Origin: Gordonia rhizosphera NBRC 16068
Lineage (GTDB): Bacteria; Actinomycetota; Actinomycetes; Mycobacteriales; Mycobacteriaceae
DNA: 43,474 nucleotides
Assembly: GCF_000298195.1 (NCBI RefSeq)
Contig: NZ_BAHC01000117.1
Span: 1-43,474 of the forward strand
Direction of reading: 5' to 3'
This document shows positions 17,308-24,850 of the stretch, piece after piece. The position numbers and the translations under genes are program-made. Position 1 is the first letter of the stretch, and the number at the start of each line of letters is the position of its first letter. The notes below the pieces were generated by a model. The model saw nothing but the letters and a program-made list of their open reading frames with translations. It did no database searches and was not told where the DNA came from.

Positions 17308-18222
17308 ATGACCCCACTCCAGCGTTACATCGCCGAAGAGATCGCCACCGATCACGCCGACGGATTGATGTCCCGCCGCGAAGCACTGCGCCGACTGGGA
17401 CTGCTGGGCCTGTCGGCCATCGCCGCATCGTCGTTGCTCGCGTCCTGCGCCGGCAACGACGACGTGACCGCGACGACCAGCAGCGCAGTGCCGGCCACGA
17501 GTGGCAGTGCCCGCACGGACGCGCCGGGAATGGACAGCGCGGTGGCCACCGAGCCGATCACCTGGGCGGGACCGAACGGCGAACTGCAGGGTGCGTGGGC
17601 GGCCGCCGCCGATCCACACGGCGGCGTGGTGGTCATCCACGAGAACAAGGGGCTCAACGACTGGGTCCGCTCGGTCGCCGGCCGGCTCGCCGGAATCGGC
17701 TATTCCGCGCTGGCGGTCGACCTGCTGTCCGAGGAAGGGGGCACCGCGACATTCGACGACCCCGCCGCGGCGACTGCCGCGCTCGGCAAGGTCGCCCCCG
17801 AACGACTGGTCGCCGATGTGCAGTCCGGCCTCGGCGAGACCGCCAACCGCTTACCGGACATGCCGCTCGCCGTCGTCGGCTTCTGTTTCGGCGGTGGGGT
17901 GACATGGCGCCTGCTCGCTGCGGGTGAACCACGCATCGCCGCCGCCGTGCCGTTCTACGGTCCCGCCCCGGACAGCCCGGATTTCGCCGGGTCTCGTCAG
18001 GCCGCGGTGCTCGGCTTCTACGGCGCGCTCGACGAGAGGGTCAACGCCACCCAAGCCACCGCGCAGCAGGCGCTCGACCAAGCAGGAATGGTCAACGAAC
18101 TCGTGGTGGAGCCCGACGCCAACCACGCCTTCTTCAACGACACCGGGCCGCGCTACAACCCGGCGGCCGCCGCCGATGCCTGGCAGCGGCTGCAAGACTG
18201 GTTCGCCGAACACATGGACTGA
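17308..18222 (+). CDS. dienelactone hydrolase family Tat lipoprotein
   Basis: A 304-residue exported hydrolase. The N terminus has a twin-arginine motif (MSRREALRRLGLLGL), a hydrophobic stretch and a lipobox LLASC with Cys47 as the lipidation site, followed by a Ser/Thr/Ala-rich linker. The catalytic domain is dienelactone-hydrolase-like: Glu112 in HENKGLND, nucleophile Cys193 in GFCFGGG, Asp242 in GALDERV and His273 in NHAFFND, so the Cys-Asp-His triad is complete. It should act outside the membrane on an ester or lactone. The ATG at 17308 follows GGGG. The MmpL transporter gene starts 74 bases later, and a link between export and this enzyme is possible. Confidence 0.92.
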   Translation: MTPLQRYIAEEIATDHADGLMSRREALRRLGLLGLSAIAASSLLASCAGNDDVTATTSSAVPATSGSARTDAPGMDSAVATEPITWAGPNGELQGAWAAAADPHGGVVVIHENKGLNDWVRSVAGRLAGIGYSALAVDLLSEEGGTATFDDPAAATAALGKVAPERLVADVQSGLGETANRLPDMPLAVVGFCFGGGVTWRLLAAGEPRIAAAVPFYGPAPDSPDFAGSRQAAVLGFYGALDERVNATQATAQQALDQAGMVNELVVEPDANHAFFNDTGPRYNPAAAADAWQRLQDWFAEHMD

Positions 18223-18296
18223 GGGCCCCAGAGGGACCATTTTTTGGGGGGTTTCCCCCATATCCTGCGCGGTGTCGATGCGGAACGATCGATGAC

Positions 18297-20504
18297 ATGT
18301 TCACGTCGCTAGCGGGATGGACGGTACGCAATCGTTGGTCGGTGGTGGGCGCGTGGGTGGTGGCCCTGCTGGCTGGTTTCGTGTTGGCTGGGATGTTCGG
18401 CGGCGACTCGATCACGAATTTCGCCGACGACAAACGCACCGAATCCGGCCGTGCGCTGGCGACTCTCAACGGCGCGGCCGGTGGATCGGCGGCAGACGAA
18501 GCACGAGTGGTCGTCGCCACCGATCCATCCGTGCCCGGCGGAGTACGCAACCCGGTCGTTCACGCTGAGGTCGATGACCTCCGCGAACGAATAACAGTCC
18601 TCGACCCGGACACTCGGATGGCCGACCTCTACGCACCAGGGGTGTCCAGCGATACGGCGATTTCACCCGATGGAACCGTCGGCTACACCACCCTGACGGT
18701 CCCAGCCGACTCCGACAGCGAGCGGGCCGATCTCGTCGCCGAGATCAAGGACGCAGCCGCGCAGTTCGGCGCCCCGGGCACCCGCGTGAACTTCGCCGGT
18801 GACTGGTTCGCCGAACAAGCTCCGGCAGGTATGGGCGAGGCGATCGGCATCGGGTTGGCGATGATCATCCTGCTCATCGCGTTCGGCACGCTGGTGGCCG
18901 CGGGCCTCCCACTGCTGACCGCGCTGTTCGGCGTCGGCGTCGGTGCGTCGGTGTTGATCCTGCTCCAGAACGTCGTGGACACCCCGAGCTTCGCCGTGTC
19001 GTTGACCGCGATGCTCGGGATCGGCGTGGGTATCGACTACGCGTTGCTGATCCTGACCCGGTTCCGCGCCGCACTGGCCGACGGCGTCCAGGTGCCCGAC
19101 GCAGTCGTCGCCGCAATGGACACCGCCGGTCGCGCGGTGGCCTTCGCCGGAGCGACCGTCACCATCGCGATAGCCGGTTTGCTGACCCAGGGCGGCGTCA
19201 TCGGGCCGACGATGACACTCGCTGGATGCGCCGGCGTGCTCGCCGTGATGCTGGCCGCCCTCACCTTGCTGCCGGCGCTGCTCGCGATCGTCGGCACCCG
19301 CGTGAACAAGCTCGCGATACCGGGCCTGCGAACCCGACCGGGTACCGACGGTGTGCTCGCCCAACGCTGGAGCCGGACCGTGCAGCGGCACCCATGGGGT
19401 GGGGTCTTGGTGGCACTTGCGATCCTGATCGTATTGTCCATTCCGGTCCTCGACCTGCGCCTCGGGTTCGGCGACGCGGGCAATCGGCCGGCCGAGGACA
19501 CCACCCGAATCGCTTACGACGACCTGGCCCGCGGATTCGGGGACGGGGCCAACGGCCCACTTTTCCTCGTCACCGAACTTCCTGGCAGTGCTGGTGATAT
19601 CCAGGAGCTCACCACGCTCGCGACCCGCCTCGAGACCACGAGCGGTGTGGCCTCGGTCAGTCCGCCGATACCGTTGGGTCGTGTCGATGGCAACCAGGTT
19701 GCGATGCTGTCGGTCACCCCGACCACCGGCCCGCAGGACCTGGAGACACTCGATCTGGTCCATCACATCCGCAACGATCTCGTACCGGATCCCGGTTTGC
19801 CCGTGGAACTCACAGGTGTGGCGGTCGGCGCCAGCGACTTCGCCGAACTGACCCTCAATCGGCTCCCACTGATGATCGCGGCGGTGCTCATCTGTTCATT
19901 CCTGCTGTTGGCGTTGGCATTCCGGTCGATCGTCATCCCGACGAAGGCGATCGTGATGAACCTTCTGTCCCTCGGTGCCGCATTCGGGGTGATCGTCGCG
20001 GTCTTCCAGTGGGGCTGGGGGATGGAACTCATCGGCGTCGGCAAGGTCGGACCGACCGAGGCCTGGGTGCCGATCGTGCTCTTCGCCGTCGCCTTCGGTC
20101 TCGCTATGGACTACGAGGTCTTCCTGGTCTCCCGCATCCGAGAGCGTTACCTCGCCACCGGAGATCCGACGACGTCCGTCACCGAAGGGCTCGCCGCGAC
20201 CGCGCGTGTGATCACCGCCGCTGCCGCGATCATGGTCTGCGTGTTCGCCAGCTTCGTCTTCTTCGATGATCGCGGCCTCAAGGCGATGGGTCTGGGGCTG
20301 GCCACCGCAGTATTCATCGACGCGACAATCGTGCGGATGCTGCTGGTACCCGCCACGATGGAAATCCTCGGTCGCTTCAACTGGTACTGGCCGAAGTGGC
20401 TGGGAAAAGTGCCGTCGCTCGACAGCGCGCACCGAACGACGACGGCGATCGACGAATCTCGACCCGCTCCGGAGCACGCAAGGACCCACGCTCGCCCCGC
20501 ATAG
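18297..20504 (+). CDS. MmpL-family RND transporter
   Basis: A 735-residue RND permease of the MMPL type with two six-helix bundles. Helix 1 (NRWSVVGAWVVALLAGFVLA) is followed by a first external domain, then helices 2-6 with GIGVGIDYALLILTRFR. A second external domain (about 390-510) precedes helices 8-12 with FGLAMDYEVFLVSRIRERY. The paired Asp-Tyr residues in helices 4 and 10 are the proton-relay positions of the family. These proteins export lipids, siderophores or drugs in mycolata. The tail is short, as in MmpL11/YdfJ-like members. The region before the start contains a GGGGG/CCCCC hairpin (18246-18259). Confidence 0.92.
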   Translation: MFTSLAGWTVRNRWSVVGAWVVALLAGFVLAGMFGGDSITNFADDKRTESGRALATLNGAAGGSAADEARVVVATDPSVPGGVRNPVVHAEVDDLRERITVLDPDTRMADLYAPGVSSDTAISPDGTVGYTTLTVPADSDSERADLVAEIKDAAAQFGAPGTRVNFAGDWFAEQAPAGMGEAIGIGLAMIILLIAFGTLVAAGLPLLTALFGVGVGASVLILLQNVVDTPSFAVSLTAMLGIGVGIDYALLILTRFRAALADGVQVPDAVVAAMDTAGRAVAFAGATVTIAIAGLLTQGGVIGPTMTLAGCAGVLAVMLAALTLLPALLAIVGTRVNKLAIPGLRTRPGTDGVLAQRWSRTVQRHPWGGVLVALAILIVLSIPVLDLRLGFGDAGNRPAEDTTRIAYDDLARGFGDGANGPLFLVTELPGSAGDIQELTTLATRLETTSGVASVSPPIPLGRVDGNQVAMLSVTPTTGPQDLETLDLVHHIRNDLVPDPGLPVELTGVAVGASDFAELTLNRLPLMIAAVLICSFLLLALAFRSIVIPTKAIVMNLLSLGAAFGVIVAVFQWGWGMELIGVGKVGPTEAWVPIVLFAVAFGLAMDYEVFLVSRIRERYLATGDPTTSVTEGLAATARVITAAAAIMVCVFASFVFFDDRGLKAMGLGLATAVFIDATIVRMLLVPATMEILGRFNWYWPKWLGKVPSLDSAHRTTTAIDESRPAPEHARTHARPA

Positions 20505-20516
20505 TGCAATTTGGAC

Positions 20517-20535
20517 CGGCTGATGGCATCAGCCG
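20517..20535. terminator. hairpin between convergent genes
   Basis: CGGCTGAT and ATCAGCCG form a perfect 8-bp stem with a 3-base loop in the 47-base gap between the mmpL stop and the stop of the pentapeptide-LuxR gene. It has no T-run but is well placed to end both transcripts. Confidence 0.6.
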
Positions 20536-20551
20536 CGGAAGATATTGCCGC

Positions 20552-20881
20552 TCACATCATTTTCCGTGCGATGCGGTAGATGTCGCCCTCGACGGTGCGT
20601 ACCGACACCAACAGTCGAGCTGCGATCTCGGCGTTCGACAGGCCTGCATGGACAAGTTCGGCGATCTCACGTTCCCGTGAGGTGCTCCCCAAGCTGGGAG
20701 CGACCGCGCCGGTCCTGGCGACCAGTTCCGCGGGGGTCACGGGCTGACCGGCCACCTGTACGCCGGTCAGTTCTGCGCCAGATAGGTCGGCGCCGAAGAG
20801 ATCTACACCGGACAGATCTGCACCCGATAGATCCGCGCCCGACAGGTCCACGTGTTCTCCGCGTCCCGAGACGGCAATCAT
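20552..20881 (-). CDS. pentapeptide-repeat / LuxR helix-turn-helix protein
   Basis: A 109-residue protein with two parts. Residues 11-45 are tandem pentapeptide repeats of the A(D/N)LSG type (DLSGADLSGADLSGVDLFG, then ADLSGAELTG), enough for about two turns of a right-handed beta-helix. Residues 66-109 are a LuxR/GerE DNA-binding domain (TSREREIAELVHAGLSNAEI, then AARLLVSVRTVEGDIYRI), closest in wording to the HTH of large LAL-type regulators. There is no receiver, ligand or ATPase domain. Its ATG overlaps the amidohydrolase stop as ATGA, so translation is probably coupled. I know of no standard family with this architecture. Confidence 0.8.
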   Translation of the reverse strand: MIAVSGRGEHVDLSGADLSGADLSGVDLFGADLSGAELTGVQVAGQPVTPAELVARTGAVAPSLGSTSREREIAELVHAGLSNAEIAARLLVSVRTVEGDIYRIARKMM

Positions 20882-21708
20882 GTGGAAGCTGCGCCGAGGC
20901 CGAAGATGCGCGCGGCATTGTCGGAGAGGTATCTGTTGGTCGCGGCCGCATCCAAGCCGAGCTCATCGAGGCCGGCGAGAGCCGCAGCATGGTTGATCAT
21001 GGGATAGTTCGTACCGAACAGGACCTTCTGGCTTCCCGTGTTGGTCCGCATGAAGTTGACGAGCTCAACCGGGAGTCGCTTGGTGGTATAGGCCGAGGTG
21101 TCGATGTAAACGTTCTCGTGCTTGCGTGCGACCGCGATCATCTCCTCGGTCCACGGGTACCCGACATGGCCGGCCACAATGGTCAGCTCTGGAAAGTCAA
21201 GGGCGACTTGGTCGATGTACGGGATCGGGCGGCCGGTCTCGGAGGGACGCAGGGGACCGGTATGCCCGACCTGCGTGCAGAACGGCACACCGAGGTCGAC
21301 GCACGCGGCATACAGCGGGTAGTAGCGGCGGTCGGTGGGCGCAACCTCCCACAACCACGGCACCACCCGAAGCCCTTTGAACCCGAGTTCGCATACCGCC
21401 CGCCGCAATTCGCGTACCGCCTGCATCGGCGTGAACAAGTCGACGGCGGCGAGCCCGGCGAAACGGTCCGGGTGCGCAGCCACCACCGCGGCGACTTCGT
21501 CGTTGGAGATCAACTCACCTTCGCGTGGCGAGTGCCAGGCGCTGAGCATGCCGAAGTCCACATGCGCTTGATCCATCGCCGCGAGAGTGAACGCGATCGG
21601 TAGTTCCTCGCTGAGAGGTTCCTGTCCGGTCCATCGGCGAAGTGAGTCGAACATATCGTGCTGGGAGAACCGAGGAGTCGGGTGCTGCATCCACACGTCG
21701 ATGGTCAT
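20878..21708 (-). CDS. amidohydrolase family 2 (ACMSD-like) protein
   Basis: A 276-residue TIM-barrel protein of the amidohydrolase-2/COG2159 group (decarboxylases and hydrolases such as ACMSD). Recognisable blocks are TIDVWMQHPTPRF, the LGFKGLRVVPWLWEV strand, the CVDLGVPFCTQVGHTGP block, TIVAGHVGYPW, NVYIDTSAY and KVLFGTNYPM. The usual N-terminal HxH is replaced (DVWMQHP) and the final catalytic Asp is Asn in FGTNYP, so metal binding must differ or activity be lost. The start ATG 21708 has AAGGAG. It is divergent from the HxlR regulator and coupled to the pentapeptide-LuxR gene. Confidence 0.88.
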   Translation of the reverse strand: MTIDVWMQHPTPRFSQHDMFDSLRRWTGQEPLSEELPIAFTLAAMDQAHVDFGMLSAWHSPREGELISNDEVAAVVAAHPDRFAGLAAVDLFTPMQAVRELRRAVCELGFKGLRVVPWLWEVAPTDRRYYPLYAACVDLGVPFCTQVGHTGPLRPSETGRPIPYIDQVALDFPELTIVAGHVGYPWTEEMIAVARKHENVYIDTSAYTTKRLPVELVNFMRTNTGSQKVLFGTNYPMINHAAALAGLDELGLDAAATNRYLSDNAARIFGLGAAST

Positions 21709-21884
21709 GGTGCGTGTCTCCTTGCATCGCCGACGTGATCCAGGCTGCCGCAGCCGGCGGCTGGCATCAAGGCGTAGGGGCGAACACACCATCGCCGTCG
21801 CTCCTCAGGACTTCGTGGCGTGATGTCACAGGTTGGACAGCGTCGTATACCGCGCAGTGACGGACACCACAACTCAAACCGGGC

Positions 21885-21936
21885 ATTTGCTCTTGATTTG
21901 AGAGTAACTCCCTATACTCTTGAATCAAGAGCAAAT
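21885..21936. promoter_or_regulatory. long dyad operator of the HxlR regulator
   Basis: Two 22-base arms match at 20 positions in inverted orientation around an 8-base spacer. The outer ATTTGCTCTTGATT / AATCAAGAGCAAAT is perfect. Each arm also contains its own smaller dyad: CTCTTGAATCAAGAG on the right (perfect, 15 bases) and CTCTTGATTTGAGAG on the left (two mismatches). A -10-like TATACT (21913-21918) lies between them and the hxlR ribosome site follows directly. This reads as two adjacent regulator sites, most likely autoregulatory. Confidence 0.8.
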
Positions 21937-21949
21937 CGGAGGTGCGGCG

Positions 21950-22426
21950 ATGTCAGGCAAGGAAACACTCGAGGCCGACGGTTCCGAGGCAACCGCATCG
22001 GATTCGGAACGGGCTGCCCGTTCCGGGGCCGCCGCCGATCGCATCGCGGCCCGCGCCGACCGTCTCGTCGAGATCGAGGACCTGTGCGACGGGGCGGGCA
22101 GTATCCGCAGTGCGCTCGCAACTGTCGGGGGCGTGTGGGCCATGTCGGTGCTGATCGCCCTGCGGCAGGGGCCGATGCGTTACAGCGAGCTCAAACGTCG
22201 CGTCGCGGGCATCAACGACCGGATGCTGTCGCAGACGCTGCAGCGCTTCGAACGTGACGGTCTCGTCGAGCGCCGACCCATCTCGGTGTCCAGCTCTCGT
22301 GAGGAGTACGTGCTCACCGACATCGGGATCGAAATATGCACTGCTGTAAGCGAATTCGTCTTCGTCGTGATGAAGCTGGCGCCCCGCGTCGCTGTGGCGA
22401 GGACGAAGTTCGACGCAGCCGAATGA
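21950..22426 (+). CDS. HxlR-family transcriptional regulator
   Basis: A 158-residue regulator with a long, Ala/Glu-rich N terminus (about 45 residues) and a winged helix of the HxlR type: IRSALATVGGVWAMSVLIAL, MRYSELKRRVAGINDRML, SQTLQRFERDGLVERR and a wing ending YVLTDIG. A Cys in EDLCDGAGS sits where redox-sensing HxlR proteins (YodB, HypR) carry their conserved Cys. GGAGG precedes the ATG. Two reductase genes follow (28- and 30-base gaps) and the long dyad at 21885 covers its promoter, so it probably controls this operon in response to electrophiles or quinones. Confidence 0.9.
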   Translation: MSGKETLEADGSEATASDSERAARSGAAADRIAARADRLVEIEDLCDGAGSIRSALATVGGVWAMSVLIALRQGPMRYSELKRRVAGINDRMLSQTLQRFERDGLVERRPISVSSSREEYVLTDIGIEICTAVSEFVFVVMKLAPRVAVARTKFDAAE

Positions 22427-22454
22427 CCACAACGGATCTCTTGAAGGAGTATTG

Positions 22455-23144
22455 ATGTCTTCTATCGCCATCATCGGCCCGGGTCGCCACGGCACCGCAA
22501 TCGCCGGTCTGTTCGCCTCCCACGGCGTCGACGTGACCCTCTACCATCACAACCCACACAAGGCGCGCCTCGCAGCCGACACCGTCGCCACGCTCGCCCG
22601 ACCCGGGACCGCGGTCACCGTCGCCGACGATGTCACCTCTGCCGTGGCCGGCCAGCAGGTTGTCGCGCTGACGACGCTGTGGGACCGCCCGCAGCGTGAG
22701 GTGATCGGGCAGCTCGGCTCGGCCCTGGAGGGCAAGGTGCTGCTCGACGTCTCGAACCCCCTCGACGTCACCCCGCGCGGCATCGTCGCGCGTTGGCCTG
22801 CGCAGGGCTCCGCCGGCCAGTTCGTCGCGACCCTACTGCCGTCGGGCGTCGGACATGCGAAGGCCTTCTCGAACCTCGCCACCGACTTCATCATGTCGAC
22901 GGCCGACCATGACCCACTCGCGGTTCTGCCCTTCCTCGCCGACTCGGACGACACCGCCGCCCTCGTGCGGCCACTGCTGGCCGAAACCGGTTGGCTGCCC
23001 TGGTATGCGGGCGACATCTCACGCTCGCGCCACATCGAGATCGGCGGGATGTTCAACACCGTCACCGGCCGATACGGACGCGCCCGGCCGGTCGCCGACG
23101 AATTCCGTGCGTTGGCCGGCGACGAACTCGTCGCCACCCGCTGA
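22455..23144 (+). CDS. NADPH-dependent F420 reductase-like oxidoreductase
   Basis: A 229-residue Rossmann protein. The dinucleotide site IAIIGPGRHGTAIAGLF is at the N terminus with LYHHNPHKA after beta-2, where the basic residues would contact NADP. Later blocks KVLLDVSNPL and AKAFSNLATDF match the F420-dependent NADP reductase family (FNO-like), which moves hydride between F420 and NADP. Whether it uses F420 or another acceptor is not visible. GAAGGAG precedes the ATG at 22455. It is the second gene of the HxlR operon. Confidence 0.85.
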   Translation: MSSIAIIGPGRHGTAIAGLFASHGVDVTLYHHNPHKARLAADTVATLARPGTAVTVADDVTSAVAGQQVVALTTLWDRPQREVIGQLGSALEGKVLLDVSNPLDVTPRGIVARWPAQGSAGQFVATLLPSGVGHAKAFSNLATDFIMSTADHDPLAVLPFLADSDDTAALVRPLLAETGWLPWYAGDISRSRHIEIGGMFNTVTGRYGRARPVADEFRALAGDELVATR

Positions 23145-23174
23145 CACGAGACCTGACAGCTAGGAGGACTTGCG

Positions 23175-24107
23175 ATGTCTGCTCCCAACACTTTCCGCGC
23201 CGCGGTGGTCCGCCGTTTCGGGCCACCCGAGGCGATCGGAATCGAGTATCTCTCGATACCGGGCGCACCGGCTGCCGGCACGGTCCGCGCCGCGGTCCGG
23301 ATCGGTGGACTCAACCCGGTCGACGCCCGCATCCGCTCCGGGTCGTTCGGCGGATCCGTCCCGTACATCCCGGGTACCGAATTCGCGGGCACCGTCGTCG
23401 CTGTCGGCGCCGGGGTCGACGATTTCGCGGTCGGTGACGATGTGATCGGCTTCGGCGTCTCCGGCGCCGACGCCGACCTCGTCGACGCGGCCCCGGGCCA
23501 GCTCCTGCACAAGCCCGCAACGCTGGACTGGACGGTTGCAGGCGGCCTGTCGGGCGTCGGCCAGTCGGCGGTCACCGCGCTGGAGGCGGTCGACGCACGG
23601 GCGGGAGACGTGGCCGTGGTTCACGGCGCGGCCGGCGGTGTCGGCTCCGTGCTGACCCAGCTTCTCGTCGCCGACGGCGTGACCGTCATCGGAACCGCCG
23701 GCGCATCAAATCAGGACCACCTTTGCGAGCTGGGGGCTGTTCCCGTCGTCTACGGTGCCGGACTCGCCGACCGAATCCGCGATGCCGCGACCAGACCTGT
23801 CACGGTGTCGATCGATCTGGCGGGTTCCGCGCAGGCCGGTGATATCGCGAAATCCGTGCTCGCATCCGGCGGACGAGCGATCACCCTCGTACCGGAAACG
23901 GCATCGTCCCACGGCATTCCGTTGGTGCGCGTGCAGCGCTCGAAGGAGCGACTGGCCCGCCTGGCCTCCGCGGTCGTCGACGGTTCCCTGCGGTTCCCCG
24001 TGGAGGCGATTCCCTTCACCGACATCGTCGAGGCCCACCGGCGTCTCGACGCCGCACACGCCCGCGGCAAGCTCGTCCTCGACCTGTCGGACAATCCGCA
24101 CGTGTGA
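23175..24107 (+). CDS. zinc-independent quinone oxidoreductase (MDR family)
   Basis: A 310-residue medium-chain dehydrogenase of the QOR branch. GroES-like part: GGLNPVDARIRSGSFGGSVPY, then IPGTEFAGTVVAVG. Nucleotide-binding part: VVHGAAGGVGSVLTQLLVADG. The C terminus RFPVEAIPFTDIVEAHRRLD and GKLVLDL is typical of NADP-dependent quinone reductases. No catalytic or structural zinc Cys set is present. AGGAGG lies upstream. With the HxlR regulator and the F420/NADP-type reductase it forms a three-gene redox operon, consistent with quinone or enone detoxification. Confidence 0.9.
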   Translation: MSAPNTFRAAVVRRFGPPEAIGIEYLSIPGAPAAGTVRAAVRIGGLNPVDARIRSGSFGGSVPYIPGTEFAGTVVAVGAGVDDFAVGDDVIGFGVSGADADLVDAAPGQLLHKPATLDWTVAGGLSGVGQSAVTALEAVDARAGDVAVVHGAAGGVGSVLTQLLVADGVTVIGTAGASNQDHLCELGAVPVVYGAGLADRIRDAATRPVTVSIDLAGSAQAGDIAKSVLASGGRAITLVPETASSHGIPLVRVQRSKERLARLASAVVDGSLRFPVEAIPFTDIVEAHRRLDAAHARGKLVLDLSDNPHV

Positions 24108-24124
24108 TGCACTGCGCGCAAAGC

Positions 24125-24167
24125 GACCACACATCGCACCTCGCTCGGCGGGGTGCGACGTGTCGTC
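24125..24167. terminator. bidirectional hairpin between convergent genes
   Basis: A long stem built from GAC, ACAC and TCGCACC on the left against GGTGCGA, GTGT and GTC on the right, with two single mismatches and a loop of about ten bases. It fills the gap between the quinone reductase and the TetR gene and overlaps the TetR stop codon. Confidence 0.65.
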
Positions 24168-24738
24168 ACTGTGGCAGCGTATGAGTGCTCAGTGCGTGTG
24201 AGAGGATGCTCCGAAATCCGGTCGCGAGCGCGTCCTGCGACGGTAGCGTGCCACTCTCGTAACCGATCAGGAGATACATTGCCGCCGTTGCGAACTGGTT
24301 CGCAGCGGAAGCATCGCCGAGGACCTCGGCGTAGGTGTCGGCGATGAAGGCTCGACGTTCGGCGTCGACGGCTTGTTGAATCTCGAGGACTTCCGGGTCG
24401 TGCGCTGCCCAGACACGGATGGCGGCTTCGGACTCGTGGGGCAGTCGCAATCCGATGTCGATGAGGTAGTCGAGTCGCTCCCGGGGGTCGGCGACTGCGC
24501 GGGCCTCGGCGATGGGCCGGCGGCTCTTCTCGTCACGCCAGTAGCCGATCAACGCCGATGTGAACTCGCTCCAGTTCGCGAAGGCGTGATAAAAGCTGCC
24601 GGTCGTCGTGCCGGTCGCCTCGCACACCGCAGCCAGTTTCAGGCCGGCATGTCCGCGGTCGGCCAAGACCTCGAGCCCTGCGTCGAGGTAGCGCCGGCGG
24701 GCGTACTCCGAGGGTCGCGCGCGCTTGGTGGGTGTCAT
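24166..24738 (-). CDS. TetR-family repressor
   Basis: A 190-residue TetR regulator. The N-terminal HTH reads YARRRYLDAGLEVLADRGHA, then LKLAAVCEATGTTTGSFYHA; the C-terminal ligand domain is all-helical and includes LDYLIDIGLRLPHESEAAIRV. AAAGGTGG precedes the ATG at 24738. It is divergent from the MpaB-type oxygenase, and two identical-pattern dyads (AAGT NN ACTT) lie in the shared promoter region, so repression of the oxygenase and of itself is very likely. Confidence 0.9.
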   Translation of the reverse strand: MTPTKRARPSEYARRRYLDAGLEVLADRGHAGLKLAAVCEATGTTTGSFYHAFANWSEFTSALIGYWRDEKSRRPIAEARAVADPRERLDYLIDIGLRLPHESEAAIRVWAAHDPEVLEIQQAVDAERRAFIADTYAEVLGDASAANQFATAAMYLLIGYESGTLPSQDALATGFRSILSHALSTHTLPQ

Positions 24739-24772
24739 GTGTCCACCTTTCCAGATCGGTGGATGTGACCTC

Positions 24773-24818
24773 TTGCACAAAACTGTAAGTCTACTTATAG
24801 TCGCCGCAAGTGAACTTA
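24773..24818 (+). promoter_or_regulatory. promoter with twin TetR operators
   Basis: A sigma-70-type promoter for the oxygenase gene is visible: -35 TTGCAC (24773-24778), a 17-base spacer and -10 TATAGT (24796-24801). Operator 1, TAAGTCTACTTA (24786-24797), covers the spacer and -10. Operator 2, CAAGTGAACTTA (24807-24818), covers the start region. The centres are 21 bases apart, two helical turns, so two repressor dimers could bind on one face. Confidence 0.82.
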
Positions 24819-24850
24819 CAGCGAGTCGTGAATCACACCAGGAGGAACAC

